Below are positions 52,635-61,420 of a stretch of DNA of 64,000 nt, piece by piece. A program made the translations under genes and the position numbers. The DNA comes from Flavobacterium sp. WV_118_3 (GTDB lineage: Bacteria; Bacteroidota; Bacteroidia; Flavobacteriales; Flavobacteriaceae), in contig NZ_CP156060.1 of NCBI RefSeq assembly GCF_039778605.1, forward strand, positions 1,736,001 through 1,800,000, written 5' to 3'. Under the pieces are notes generated by a model. That model made no database searches. It was not told the DNA's origin and saw only the letters and a list, made by a program, of their open reading frames with translations. Position 1 is the first letter of the stretch. Every line of letters starts with the position of its first letter.

Positions 52635-54116
52635 ATGCAATTATATCAAAATCAGAATTTGAAGATTTACAATTCTCTTTCCGGGGAAAAAGAACTTTTC
52701 ACTCCTATTCACGAGGGAAATGTCGGAATGTATGTTTGTGGACCAACGGTTTACAGTAATGTGCATTTGGGAAATTGTAGAACTTTTATCTCTTTTGATT
52801 TAATCTATCGTTATTTAAAGCATCTTGGCTACAAAGTGCGCTATGTACGCAATATTACCGATGTTGGACATTTGGTGGACGACGAAGATGATGGCGAAGA
52901 CAAAATCGCTAAAAAAGCACGTATCGACCAGATCGAACCAATGGAGGTCGTACAAAAATATACAGTGGATTTTCACCAGATTCTGGAGCTTTTCAACAAC
53001 CTGACACCTAGCATCGAACCAACAGCCACCGGGCATATTATCGAACAGATTGAGATTATCAAACAGATTATCGACAACGGCTTTGCCTATGTGGTAAACG
53101 GTTCTGTTTATTTTGACGTGATTAAATTCAACGAATCACACCACTACGGAATTTTAAGTGGTCGTAATATCGATGATATGATTGCTAACACCCGCGACCT
53201 TGATGGTCAGTCGGATAAAAAGAACCCGCAGGATTTTGCCTTATGGAAAAATGCCGAACCGCAACACATCATGCGTTGGCCTTCACCATGGGGCGATGGT
53301 TTTCCGGGATGGCATTTGGAATGTACCGCTATGAGTACCAAATATCTGGGCGAAAAATTCGATATTCACGGTGGTGGAATGGATTTAAAATTCCCACACC
53401 ACGAATGTGAAATTGCTCAAAACGAAGCCTGTACAGGTCATTCGCCGGTAAATTATTGGATGCACGCCAATATGCTTACATTAAACGGTAAAAAAATGGC
53501 AAAATCGACCGGAAACAACATTCTTCCAAGAGAATTATTTTCAGGCGAAAACACGGTTTTAAGCAAAGCTTTTTCACCAGCCGTAGCCCGTTTCTTTATT
53601 CTTCAGGCGCATTACAGAAGTATCCTTGATTTTTCGGACGAAGCAATATTAGCATCCGAAAAAGGTTTTAACCGACTAATGGAAGCGATCGACGCGTTGG
53701 AAAACATCCAACCGGAAGCGACGTCCACTTTAGACATCAATAATTGGAAACAGACTTGTTATGACGCCATGAACGACGATTTTAACAGTCCGATCCTGAT
53801 CGCACAGCTTTTTGAAGCCGTTCGCTATATCAACTTAGTAAAAGACGGTAAAGAAAGTTTAAACGCTACCGATCTGGAGCAATTTAAAAAAGCAATCAAA
53901 GCCTTTGTTTTTGACGTTTTAGGTCTGAAAAATGAAAAAGCAGATGATGCCGAAAACGGAAAACTGGAAGGCGTTATCAACATGTTGATTGGTATGCGAA
54001 ACGAAGCCAGAGCCAATAAAAACTTTGCCCTATCCGATCAGATCCGGGATCAGTTAATTGCTTTGGGCATTCAATTAAAAGACGGAAAAGAAGGTACTTC
54101 CTTCTCGCTAAACTAA
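52635..54116 (+). CDS. cysS: Cysteinyl-tRNA synthetase
   Basis: The 493-residue class I enzyme charges tRNA-Cys. The nucleotide motif HLGN is at 44-47 within [19 protein letters not shown] (Cys35 is a zinc ligand), and the KMSKS loop reads KKMAKSTGN near 286-293. The [21 protein letters not shown] region carries the other zinc ligands. KMAKS in place of KMSKS is a tolerated variant. It is followed by a terminator. Confidence 0.97.
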   Translation: MQLYQNQNLKIYNSLSGEKELFTPIHEGNVGMYVCGPTVYSNVHLGNCRTFISFDLIYRYLKHLGYKVRYVRNITDVGHLVDDEDDGEDKIAKKARIDQIEPMEVVQKYTVDFHQILELFNNLTPSIEPTATGHIIEQIEIIKQIIDNGFAYVVNGSVYFDVIKFNESHHYGILSGRNIDDMIANTRDLDGQSDKKNPQDFALWKNAEPQHIMRWPSPWGDGFPGWHLECTAMSTKYLGEKFDIHGGGMDLKFPHHECEIAQNEACTGHSPVNYWMHANMLTLNGKKMAKSTGNNILPRELFSGENTVLSKAFSPAVARFFILQAHYRSILDFSDEAILASEKGFNRLMEAIDALENIQPEATSTLDINNWKQTCYDAMNDDFNSPILIAQLFEAVRYINLVKDGKESLNATDLEQFKKAIKAFVFDVLGLKNEKADDAENGKLEGVINMLIGMRNEARANKNFALSDQIRDQLIALGIQLKDGKEGTSFSLN

Positions 54117-54127
54117 AATATACAACC

Positions 54128-54160
54128 AAAATGATGAAGCCTCCAACTTCATCATTTTTA
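54128..54160 (+). terminator. Terminator of cysS
   Basis: AAAATGATGAAG at 54128-54139 pairs with CTTCATCATTTT at 54147-54158 around a seven-base loop. Confidence 0.8.
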
Positions 54161-54172
54161 TTTTAAACACCC

Positions 54173-54400
54173 ATGACCATTCGAAAAATACTCATCACGC
54201 CTTTTATCTGGATCATCCGTTTTTATCAGGTGGCGATCTCCCCTTTTACACCCTCAGTTTGCCGTTATTCACCTACCTGTTCGCAATATTCGCTCGAAGC
54301 TTTGCAAAAACACGGACTCTTTAAAGGGAGCTGGCTGGCTGCAAAAAGAATTATCAGCTGCAATCCCTGGGGCGGAAAAGGTTACGATCCTGTTCCGTGA
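54173..54400 (+). CDS. yidD: Membrane protein insertion efficiency factor YidD
   Basis: The 75-residue protein has the whole YidD signature: an N-terminal amphipathic helix ([20 protein letters not shown]), then [25 protein letters not shown] and [17 protein letters not shown]. Three Cys residues are conserved. It helps YidC-dependent membrane insertion. It lies between cysS and lgt, with 12 bases after the cysS terminator. Confidence 0.95.
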   Translation: MTIRKILITPFIWIIRFYQVAISPFTPSVCRYSPTCSQYSLEALQKHGLFKGSWLAAKRIISCNPWGGKGYDPVP

Positions 54401-54482
54401 TTTAATCTTTAAATTTCCCTTAAATATGAGTATCGTTCGCTCACATTTCTCTATTTTTACCAAAATATAAGCACATAATACT

Positions 54483-55415
54483 ATGATGACACACGCTTTA
54501 CAATTCGTCTGGAATCCTTCACACGGAATTGATTTAGGCTTTTTTACCGTTCGCTATTACAGTCTGATGTTTGTAATCGCCTTTGGATTAGGATGGTATA
54601 TTATGAAACATATCTACGAAAGAGAAAATATTCCAATCGAAAAACTGGACTCTCTTTTTATTTATACCGTATTCGCAACTTTAATCGGTGCCCGACTGGG
54701 ACATGTATTTTTCTACGATTGGGATTATTTTAAAGATCACAAACTGGAAATTTTACTACCATTCCGCTTTGAACCGCATTTCGAATTTACCGGATTCGCC
54801 GGATTGGCCAGCCACGGTGCTGCTATTGCCATCATCCTGGTAATGTACTACTACAGCAAAAAAATCATCCACAAACCAATATTATGGATTTTAGACCGTA
54901 TTATTATTCCGGTTACCTGTGGTGGTATTTTTGTTCGTTTGGGTAACTTTTTTAATTCCGAAATCGTAGGACACGAAACAGCATCTTCAATGGGAATCCG
55001 CTTTATTCAGGACAAATATACACCGGGTGAAGCCATGCGATTAACCAATATCAACAATGCTACCGAAGCCTATAAAGCCATCGAAAGCAATCCGCAATTT
55101 GCGCCGCTTTTGGAAAATGTAATCCCAAAACACCCGGCACAGTTATACGAAGCATTCGGCTATATTTTTGTATTCCTGATCCTGTTCTTCTTATACTGGA
55201 AAACAAACGTACGTGAGAAGTTAGGCTTCCTATTCGGTTTGTTCTTAGTATTACTTTGGACGGTACGTTTTATTGTAGAATACGTAAAAGAAAGTCAAGG
55301 TGGTTTCGAAAACGAATTAGGACTATTCTCAACCGGTCAGTGGTTAAGTATTCCATTTATCATTGTAGGTCTTATTCTATTGATCCGCGCTAAAAAACAA
55401 GATCCTATTGCATAA
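54483..55415 (+). CDS. lgt: Prolipoprotein diacylglyceryl transferase
   Basis: The 310-residue membrane enzyme adds diacylglycerol to the lipobox Cys of lipoproteins. Typical sequence blocks are GARLGHVFFYDWDYF, FAGLASHGAAIAIIL and VRLGNFFNSEIVGHET, and the latter part has HPAQLYEAFGYIF and RFIVEYVKE. Seven membrane segments are likely. The start may be ATG 54483 or the ATG at 54486. The extension EAMRLTNINNATEAYKAIE in a loop is longer than in E. coli. A dispersed palindrome follows the stop after six bases. Confidence 0.95.
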   Translation: MMTHALQFVWNPSHGIDLGFFTVRYYSLMFVIAFGLGWYIMKHIYERENIPIEKLDSLFIYTVFATLIGARLGHVFFYDWDYFKDHKLEILLPFRFEPHFEFTGFAGLASHGAAIAIILVMYYYSKKIIHKPILWILDRIIIPVTCGGIFVRLGNFFNSEIVGHETASSMGIRFIQDKYTPGEAMRLTNINNATEAYKAIESNPQFAPLLENVIPKHPAQLYEAFGYIFVFLILFFLYWKTNVREKLGFLFGLFLVLLWTVRFIVEYVKESQGGFENELGLFSTGQWLSIPFIIVGLILLIRAKKQDPIA

Positions 55416-55421
55416 TTTTTA

Positions 55422-55452
55422 AACCTGACAGGTTTCGAAAACCTGTCAGGTT
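55422..55452. repeat. Dispersed palindrome, copy 3 (between lgt and rho)
   Basis: A 14-base-pair inverted repeat with core ACCTGACAGGTTT and a CGA spacer, close to copies 1 and 2 but with flanking differences. It is ten bases beyond the rho terminator in the direction of rho transcription. Confidence 0.85.
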
Positions 55453-55462
55453 AACACCAAAT

Positions 55463-55499
55463 AAAAAAGGCTGCTTCCAATTGGAAGCAGCCTTTTTTA
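55463..55499. terminator. Bidirectional terminator between lgt and rho
   Basis: AAAAAAGGCTGCTTCC at 55463-55478 pairs with GGAAGCAGCCTTTTTT at 55483-55498 around AATT, a 16-base-pair stem with T runs on both sides. Confidence 0.92.
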
Positions 55500-55518
55500 T
55501 ATAATTAATTCCTGTTCG

Positions 55519-57267
55519 TTAGTCATTCATCGAAATCAGGAACTCTTCGTTATTTCGGGTTTTCTTAAATCGGTCGTTGATAAAATCCATCGCTTCTACC
55601 GGGTTCATATCGGCCAGGTATTTACGCATGATCCACATACGCTGAATCGTTCCTTCATCCAACAACAAGTCATCGCGACGCGTACTGGATGATGTCAGAT
55701 CGATAGCCGGGAAAATACGTTTGTTGGCAATCTTTCTATCCAATTGAAGTTCCATATTACCGGTACCTTTAAATTCTTCGAAGATCACTTCATCCATTTT
55801 AGAACCGGTTTCGGTTAATGCCGTAGCAATGATACTCAAAGAACCTCCGTTTTCGATATTACGGGCCGCTCCGAAGAAACGTTTTGGTTTCTGAAGTGCA
55901 TTGGCATCGACACCTCCACTCAACACCTTACCAGATGCCGGTTGAACCGTATTGTAGGCTCGTGCCAGACGTGTAATCGAATCCAAAAGAATCACCACAT
56001 CATGTCCGCATTCTACCAGACGTTTTGCTTTTTCCAAGACAATATTAGCCACTTTTACATGACGCTCTGCCGGCTCATCAAAAGTCGAGGCGATTACCTC
56101 TCCACGTACACTTCGCTGCATGTCGGTAACCTCTTCCGGTCGTTCGTCAATAAGCAATACAATCAGGTATACTTCCGGATGATTGGCCGCAATGGTATTG
56201 GCAATATCTTTTAAAAGCATGGTTTTACCCGTCTTAGGCTGCGCCACGATCATACCACGCTGTCCTTTTCCGATTGGTGAAAACAAATCGATAATACGCG
56301 TTGAAATTGTACTTTGCTTTTCTGCCAATTTGAATTTTTCTTCCGGGAATAAAGGCGTCAAATGCTCAAAAGAAACACGATCACGAACCACCTGAGGATC
56401 ATGTCCGTTAATTTTTAATACGCGTACCAATGGGAAATATTTCTCCCCTTCTTTTGGCGGACGCACTACTCCTTTTACCGTATCTCCCGTTTTCAATCCA
56501 AACAGACGGATCTGGGATTGCGATAAGTAAATATCATCCGGTGAAGCCAGGTAATTATAATCCGAAGAACGTAAAAAACCGTATCCATCCGGCATCATTT
56601 CCAATACACCTTCACTTTCAATAATTCCGTCGAACTCATAATCCGGTTCTCTGAAATTTTGCTTTTTGTTTTTCTGGTTTGGATTGGTATTCTGATTTTG
56701 GGAATTCCCCGGATTGGTGTTGGTTTGTGGTTTTTCGGTTACGCCCTCTGTCGGGGTTTCTTCCTGATTTTGCTGGCGGGATGGTTGCTGGGATGCATTT
56801 ACCTGTGGTTGCGCTGGTGTTTTGGAATTATTATCTTTTGTAAAGCGCTGTTTTTGCTGGAAATCCTTTTTCTTGGTAAAGCTATTTTCCTTTTTCGGTT
56901 CTGTAACTTCCGGAGTTGCTTTTTCTTTGTTTTTTTCTGAAGGGGTCGCTTCTGCTTCTTTCGGGGCCGCAATTACTGCTTCTGCCTTTACATTGGTCTC
57001 TTTAACTGCAACAGGAAGCGGATTGCTTTCTTTTTTAGTTTCCCTTTGTGGTTTTGCTATTCTTGCTCTTTTAACTTTACCCTCTGCCGCAGGCGTTTCT
57101 TCTTTTAAAGCCGGTTTTACAACTTCCGGATTGGTTGCCTGATGATCTAGAATCTGATAAATTAATTCGTCTTTCTTTAGGTTTCGATACTTATTAATTT
57201 TAGCAATCTTCGCAATCTCTTGAAGCTCAGCGAGCTTCATTTCTTTTAATACAGAAATATCAAACAT
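55519..57267 (-). CDS. rho: Transcription termination factor Rho with a long disordered insertion
   Basis: The 582-residue helicase ends transcripts by pulling on RNA. It has an N-terminal Rho_N helix bundle (1-43), an insertion of about 160 residues (44-205), the RNA-binding domain (about 213-285, [23 protein letters not shown]) and the ATPase ring (about 310-582) with AQPKTGKT Walker A at 342-349, [16 protein letters not shown] and the C-terminal [13 protein letters not shown]. The insertion is acidic and Lys-rich at first, then Asn/Gln-rich ([13 protein letters not shown]). It is convergent with lgt. Confidence 0.96.
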   Translation of the reverse strand: MFDISVLKEMKLAELQEIAKIAKINKYRNLKKDELIYQILDHQATNPEVVKPALKEETPAAEGKVKRARIAKPQRETKKESNPLPVAVKETNVKAEAVIAAPKEAEATPSEKNKEKATPEVTEPKKENSFTKKKDFQQKQRFTKDNNSKTPAQPQVNASQQPSRQQNQEETPTEGVTEKPQTNTNPGNSQNQNTNPNQKNKKQNFREPDYEFDGIIESEGVLEMMPDGYGFLRSSDYNYLASPDDIYLSQSQIRLFGLKTGDTVKGVVRPPKEGEKYFPLVRVLKINGHDPQVVRDRVSFEHLTPLFPEEKFKLAEKQSTISTRIIDLFSPIGKGQRGMIVAQPKTGKTMLLKDIANTIAANHPEVYLIVLLIDERPEEVTDMQRSVRGEVIASTFDEPAERHVKVANIVLEKAKRLVECGHDVVILLDSITRLARAYNTVQPASGKVLSGGVDANALQKPKRFFGAARNIENGGSLSIIATALTETGSKMDEVIFEEFKGTGNMELQLDRKIANKRIFPAIDLTSSSTRRDDLLLDEGTIQRMWIMRKYLADMNPVEAMDFINDRFKKTRNNEEFLISMND

Positions 57268-57425
57268 GAATCGTTTTCTCGTTAAATTAAATGTAATGTA
57301 GATCTAAATTTGGGTAGTATGTTTTTGTGAAATGAAAGAACCGCAAAATGAAGTACTTACGGTTTGACTATGCAATAATACGAATTTATTTTGTTTCATA
57401 TCCTATTTTTTAAAAAAAGAAATGC

Positions 57426-57433
57426 TATTTTTG
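57426..57433 (+). promoter_or_regulatory. -7 element before the DUF4293 gene
   Basis: TATTTTTG matches TAnnTTTG and lies 20 bases before the chosen ATG at 57454. It falls inside the longer frame that starts at 57391, so that start is unlikely. Confidence 0.5.
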
Positions 57434-57453
57434 CTCAACAATTACAGATCGCA

Positions 57454-57864
57454 ATGTTACAACGAATTCAAACCGTTTACCTTTTTATCGCTTTTGTCTT
57501 CTCGGGAATACTACCTTTTGTTTTTCCGCTTTGGACAAATCCTGCCGGTGAAAAAGTATTTTTCATGACCAATCTGGTTTATGTATCCCTTTTCGGTTTA
57601 AGTACAACACTTTCGTTGATTAGTATCTTTAGTTATAAAAACAGACAAAACCAGTTTGTAATGAACCGGTTAAATATGATATCAAACGTTATATTACTAG
57701 GATTATTTGTGTATCGCTCACTAAATTTATCTGGAGAAACGCAAGTTTCTGAGAAAGGTATTGGGATGTTTCTTCCTATTGTTTCTATCGTTTTTTTGGT
57801 CTTAGCCAATAAAGCCATCAAGAAGGATGAAGATCTTGTAAAATCTGTAGACCGATTACGATAA
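57454..57864 (+). CDS. DUF4293 four-helix membrane protein
   Basis: The 136-residue protein has about four membrane segments, starting MLQRIQTVYLFIAFVFSGILPFVFPLW. The pattern matches the DUF4293 family of Bacteroidota, whose function is unknown. The end (LVKSVDRLR) matches the known R-L-R ending of this family. The longer frame with residues MFHILFFKKRNAIF was rejected because a promoter element lies within it. It is divergent from rho and is followed by a terminator. Confidence 0.85.
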   Translation: MLQRIQTVYLFIAFVFSGILPFVFPLWTNPAGEKVFFMTNLVYVSLFGLSTTLSLISIFSYKNRQNQFVMNRLNMISNVILLGLFVYRSLNLSGETQVSEKGIGMFLPIVSIVFLVLANKAIKKDEDLVKSVDRLR

Positions 57865-57892
57865 ACCTATCATCTTAGTTTATTAGTGCGTT

Positions 57893-57925
57893 AAAAAACC
57901 GGATCCGTTTTGATCCGGTTTTTTT
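57893..57925 (+). terminator. Terminator of the DUF4293 gene
   Basis: AAAAAACCGGATC at 57893-57905 pairs with GATCCGGTTTTTT at 57912-57924 around a six-base loop. Confidence 0.92.
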
Positions 57926-58032
57926 ATTTCTTCCATAAACCACTCATCGTTTATTCCCTTCCTTTTATCGTTTATTCATAATAACAAACTTAATTAATTA
58001 GATATAAATCAAAAATATAACACAATTAATAG

Positions 58033-58040
58033 TAAATTTG
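58033..58040 (+). promoter_or_regulatory. -7 element of the RR/HK operon
   Basis: TAAATTTG is a full match to TAnnTTTG, 16 bases before the response-regulator ATG. Confidence 0.5.
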
Positions 58041-58056
58041 AGTAAAAATAACAGCA

Positions 58057-58719
58057 ATGAATAACAAAATACGTATTCACCTTGCCGATGACCATCTGGT
58101 GCTAATCGAAGGAATTCTTGCTGTTTTAAAAACAAACAAGAATTTCGAGGTCGTTGGCTATTCCCTTAACGGAAGCGAATTATTGGATAAAATCTATACC
58201 CAGTCGGTCGATGTCTTGGTTATCGATATTAACATGCCTTGCAAAGACGGTATTGAAGTCTTAAAAGAGTTTACTCAAAAAGGGTTTCCCTGCCATGTAA
58301 TTGTTTTATCGAGTTATGACGATGTAAAACTAATCAAGGAAGTAATTCAACTGGGCGCCAAAGGCTACCTTACCAAGCAATGTGCCAGCGAAAACATTGT
58401 GGACGCCATCACTTGTGTAAGCAAAGGCGAAGAATATTATTCCAAAGCCATTCGGGAAAAAATATTCCTGTCTTTTACCGGAATCGGAAACGATAAATCG
58501 ATCGACAACAGCGATCTGTTACTTTTAATAACCGACCGGGAACTTGAGATCTTAAAACTAATCTCCAAAGAATATAGCGGCAAAGAAATCAGCGAAGCAC
58601 TTTTTATCAGTACCAATACCGTTGAAACACACCGCAAAAACCTGATTAAAAAACTGAACGTAAAAAATACCATAGGACTTGTAAAATTTGCGATACGTAA
58701 TAATTTAATCAACCAATAA
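58057..58719 (+). CDS. NarL/LuxR-type response regulator
   Basis: The 220-residue protein has a receiver domain (1-120) with DDH at 11-13, the phospho-acceptor Asp57 in VLVIDINMPCKDGIE and the conserved Lys in GYLTKQ. A LuxR-type DNA-binding domain (about 150-215) has DRELEILKLISKEYSGKEIS and STNTVETHRKNLIKKLNVKN. It should be phosphorylated by the histidine kinase encoded two genes downstream and bind target promoters. It leads a three-gene operon with a 12-base gap to the next gene. Confidence 0.93.
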   Translation: MNNKIRIHLADDHLVLIEGILAVLKTNKNFEVVGYSLNGSELLDKIYTQSVDVLVIDINMPCKDGIEVLKEFTQKGFPCHVIVLSSYDDVKLIKEVIQLGAKGYLTKQCASENIVDAITCVSKGEEYYSKAIREKIFLSFTGIGNDKSIDNSDLLLLITDRELEILKLISKEYSGKEISEALFISTNTVETHRKNLIKKLNVKNTIGLVKFAIRNNLINQ

Positions 58720-58731
58720 ATCTACATCGCT

Positions 58732-59010
58732 ATGGCCTTACTAAAAAAACATGAAGTACGTGACAATGGAAACAATTCATTTGATCTGTTGATCACTTTT
58801 CCGGACAATTGCAGCTATACGTACTATTTTGATAGTGCAACATCCAAAAATCATATCGATATTATCCTGAGCATGGCACAAAAGCCATCGCTCAATTTCA
58901 TTACCCGTAATGAAACGATTATACCGTATAATGATCAACTAAAAATTGACGTAACACAAACTGAAAATGGTGTTACCGCAACCAAACCTAAAATTGTAAT
59001 CGAGATCTGA
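58732..59010 (+). CDS. Unknown 92-residue protein between response regulator and kinase
   Basis: The product starts MALLKKHEVRDNGNNSFDLL and has SYTYYFDSATSKNHIDIILS, NFITRNETIIPYN and a C-terminal KPKIVIEI. It has no Cys, no signal peptide and no membrane segment. Secondary structure is likely beta strands with a central helix. The gene stands 12 bases after the response regulator and two bases before the kinase, so it is almost certainly co-transcribed. I recognise no family. It could be an adaptor or inhibitor of the two-component pair, but this is only a positional guess. Confidence 0.7.
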   Translation: MALLKKHEVRDNGNNSFDLLITFPDNCSYTYYFDSATSKNHIDIILSMAQKPSLNFITRNETIIPYNDQLKIDVTQTENGVTATKPKIVIEI

Positions 59011-59012
59011 TA

Positions 59013-60767
59013 TTGAAAAGTAGTATCCTATTTTTTATTTTCCTGTATAGCAGCGCTTTTTGGGGGCAAATCCCAATGGGCAGCGACTCGACCAACTATT
59101 ATATGGAGCGTCATCAGGAACTAAAAGCGCTGCGATACCTGCAACGGGAATCGGAGCTACTATACCATGATAAAAATTATACCGAGCTCTGTCATAAAAG
59201 CATACACAAAGCGCAGATCTATACGCAACTGAAAGATTATTCCAAAGCAACAAAAATACTGTTTAACGCACTTCAGATTGCCGAAAAAGAAAAGTTGCTT
59301 TTACAGGAAGCCATCATATTAAAGCATATCGGGATTTGTTTTGAACAAACTAAAAACATTAAACAAGCCATATATTATCTCCGAAGAAGTGAAAAGAGTG
59401 CTTATGCTCAGGAAAATGACACCTTATCGGCCTGGGCACAACAAGGTCTTTTTAAAATTTTTACCGAAAAAAACAATCTGGACAGTGCTCGTTTTTACAT
59501 GAAGCGCATTTTACACATTGCCAAAAATAACGGTACCAATCATCAGAAATATATTGGCTACAGCAATTTTGCCGCCTATTATCTTAAAACAAAAGAATAC
59601 GAAACAGCCAAAAAATACCTGGATACTACATTGCTATACGCCAAGGCTTCGCACAATTTGAATAGCCTGAACAATACCCGTAATAATATCGCCTACTATT
59701 ATCTGGAAGTTGAAAAGAATTATAAAAAAGCGGAAAAACTGTTTTTAGAAATTCTCGCATCAAAACCAAATGATACCATTTCCCTGTCGACTTCCGACAC
59801 CTATCTGAATCTGTCGTATGTCTACGAAAAGATGAACGACTTTCGGAAGGCGAATATTTATCTGAACAAATACATCGATAATACAGAAGCATTGTTTAAC
59901 GAAAGGGTGAGTTCGGAATTACGGGATACAGAAACAAAATACAAGATTTACAAAATAGAAGACAATTACAAAACCAAAGAACAACTACTCAAAGACAAAG
60001 AAGCCCGTAACAAAAAGCTCCTTTATATTTTTATTACGTTGTTTGCGTTTTGTAGTATTCTCTTCTATTTCTTTTACCAGAACATGCGCCTGAAACAAAA
60101 AAACAAGCTTAAAGATGTGAATAATAAAATCCAGCAAAATATTATCAATGCGACCATCGACGGGCAGGAGTTCGAACGAAAACGAATTGCCGGCATTCTC
60201 CACGATAGTATCAGTGCACTTCTATCGTCGGCGAGTTTGCATTTAATGGCCTATGAAACCACCCATCTGGACGAATCGTCACCTGAGCTGATCAAAACGA
60301 GAGCCATTATCAAGGAAGCGCACGATAAAATCCGTGATCTGTCACATACATTAATTCCGCCTGTATTGGAAAAACTAGGCCTTTTGTCGGCTTTACAGGA
60401 TTTATGCGAAAAAAATTCCAATACCCTGATCCAGTTTGAATTCACCAATCATATCGCAAAAGAGAGCCGTTATAACAGTGAATTCGAAATGAAGATGTAT
60501 TTTATCGTAGCCGAATTACTCAACAACATCATCAAACACAGTCAGGCGTCAAAAGCTTTTATTTCGGTCGAACAAAACAACAAGCAGCTTTTTATTAATG
60601 TGGAAGACAATGGCGCTGGTTTTGACACCAAAAAAACCGAACACAAGGAAGGTTTTGGTCTCACTCAGATCAAAGCCCGGATACGAAGTATGAAAGGAAG
60701 CATCACAATCAATTCCAAACCGAATACCGGAACCTTAATCTATATAAAAGTAGAGCTCCCGGATTAG
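59013..60767 (+). CDS. Sensor histidine kinase with TPR sensor domain (HisKA_3 type)
   Basis: The 584-residue protein has a signal peptide (about 1-18), a periplasmic region of TPR repeats (about 40-300, e.g. TELCHKSIHKAQIYTQLKDYSKATKIL), a single membrane segment (about 336-356) and a cytosolic kinase part. The HisKA_3 dimerisation helix has FERKRIAGILHDSISALLSSAS with phospho-acceptor His397, and the ATPase has ELLNNIIKHSQAS (Asn504/505), EDNGAGFD and GFGLTQIKARI. The start is a TTG that gives a clean signal peptide. It is paired with the response regulator in the operon. The ligand is unknown. Confidence 0.92.
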   Translation: MKSSILFFIFLYSSAFWGQIPMGSDSTNYYMERHQELKALRYLQRESELLYHDKNYTELCHKSIHKAQIYTQLKDYSKATKILFNALQIAEKEKLLLQEAIILKHIGICFEQTKNIKQAIYYLRRSEKSAYAQENDTLSAWAQQGLFKIFTEKNNLDSARFYMKRILHIAKNNGTNHQKYIGYSNFAAYYLKTKEYETAKKYLDTTLLYAKASHNLNSLNNTRNNIAYYYLEVEKNYKKAEKLFLEILASKPNDTISLSTSDTYLNLSYVYEKMNDFRKANIYLNKYIDNTEALFNERVSSELRDTETKYKIYKIEDNYKTKEQLLKDKEARNKKLLYIFITLFAFCSILFYFFYQNMRLKQKNKLKDVNNKIQQNIINATIDGQEFERKRIAGILHDSISALLSSASLHLMAYETTHLDESSPELIKTRAIIKEAHDKIRDLSHTLIPPVLEKLGLLSALQDLCEKNSNTLIQFEFTNHIAKESRYNSEFEMKMYFIVAELLNNIIKHSQASKAFISVEQNNKQLFINVEDNGAGFDTKKTEHKEGFGLTQIKARIRSMKGSITINSKPNTGTLIYIKVELPD

Positions 60768-61265
60768 TTAGCCTCTTTTTCCGAGTTCAATAACTTCCAG
60801 TTTCTGAATTTTTTCACCGTCGATTTCAAATCGCAACATTGTACGCATCTGGTGAAATCCATGGGTTCCGGCTGCTCCGGGATTCATATGTAACAAATTC
60901 AGTTCTTTATCGAATTGTACTTTTAAAATATGTGAATGCCCGCAAATAAATAATTTCGGAGGATTGGTTTTGATTTCCGTACGGATCGCCGGATTGTATT
61001 TTCCCGGATAACCACCAATATGCGTAATCCAAACGTCTACACCTTCGCAGAAAAAACGGTTGTGTAACGGAAACTCCAGTCGGGCTTTTCCATCATCAAT
61101 ATTCCCATAAACGGCACGCAACGGTTTGCGCTCTTTTATCGCATCGGTAACCGACAAATCTCCGATATCACCGGCATGCCATACTTCGTCGGCCTGGTCT
61201 ACATATTTTAAAATGGTCGCATCCATATGGCTGTGCGTATCCGAAAGCAGTAAAATCTTTTTCAC
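60768..61265 (-). CDS. YfcE/MJ0936-type metallophosphoesterase
   Basis: The 165-residue protein has the calcineurin-type set in compact form: LSDTHSHMD (Asp8, His10), WHAGDIGD, VYGNIDDG, WITHIGGYPGK and ICGHSHILK. Its size matches the YfcE/MJ0936 family of cyclic or simple phosphodiesterases. The natural substrate is unknown. The gene ends directly against the convergent kinase gene (stop codons are adjacent), and it is divergent from truA. Confidence 0.9.
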   Translation of the reverse strand: MKKILLLSDTHSHMDATILKYVDQADEVWHAGDIGDLSVTDAIKERKPLRAVYGNIDDGKARLEFPLHNRFFCEGVDVWITHIGGYPGKYNPAIRTEIKTNPPKLFICGHSHILKVQFDKELNLLHMNPGAAGTHGFHQMRTMLRFEIDGEKIQKLEVIELGKRG

Positions 61266-61360
61266 AACGAGTCTTTTTTAACGTGGCACGTACTTCTCAA
61301 ATTCCCACAAAAATAATCATACTTAACCGTGTTTTAACTTAAAATTATGGTATTTTCAAA

Positions 61361-61390
61361 TTTGTCAGTCCTCGAATTCCCGTATCTTTG
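61361..61390 (+). promoter_or_regulatory. Promoter of truA and the ABC exporter gene
   Basis: TTTG at 61361-61364 and TATCTTTG at 61383-61390 are 18 bases apart. Both match the Bacteroidota housekeeping consensus (TTTG and TAnnTTTG). It is the clearest promoter in the window and is followed by the TTG start of truA at 61421. Confidence 0.7.
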
Positions 61391-61420
61391 TTCTTTTTGT
61401 ATTAATCTGGAAATTGAACT

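Noticed and set aside
55942..57142. Series of plus-strand frames opposite rho, some with hydrophobic sequence
   Set aside because: They mirror conserved Rho motifs or the low-complexity insertion; hydrophobic runs arise from the reverse complement of Lys/Glu/Asn codons.
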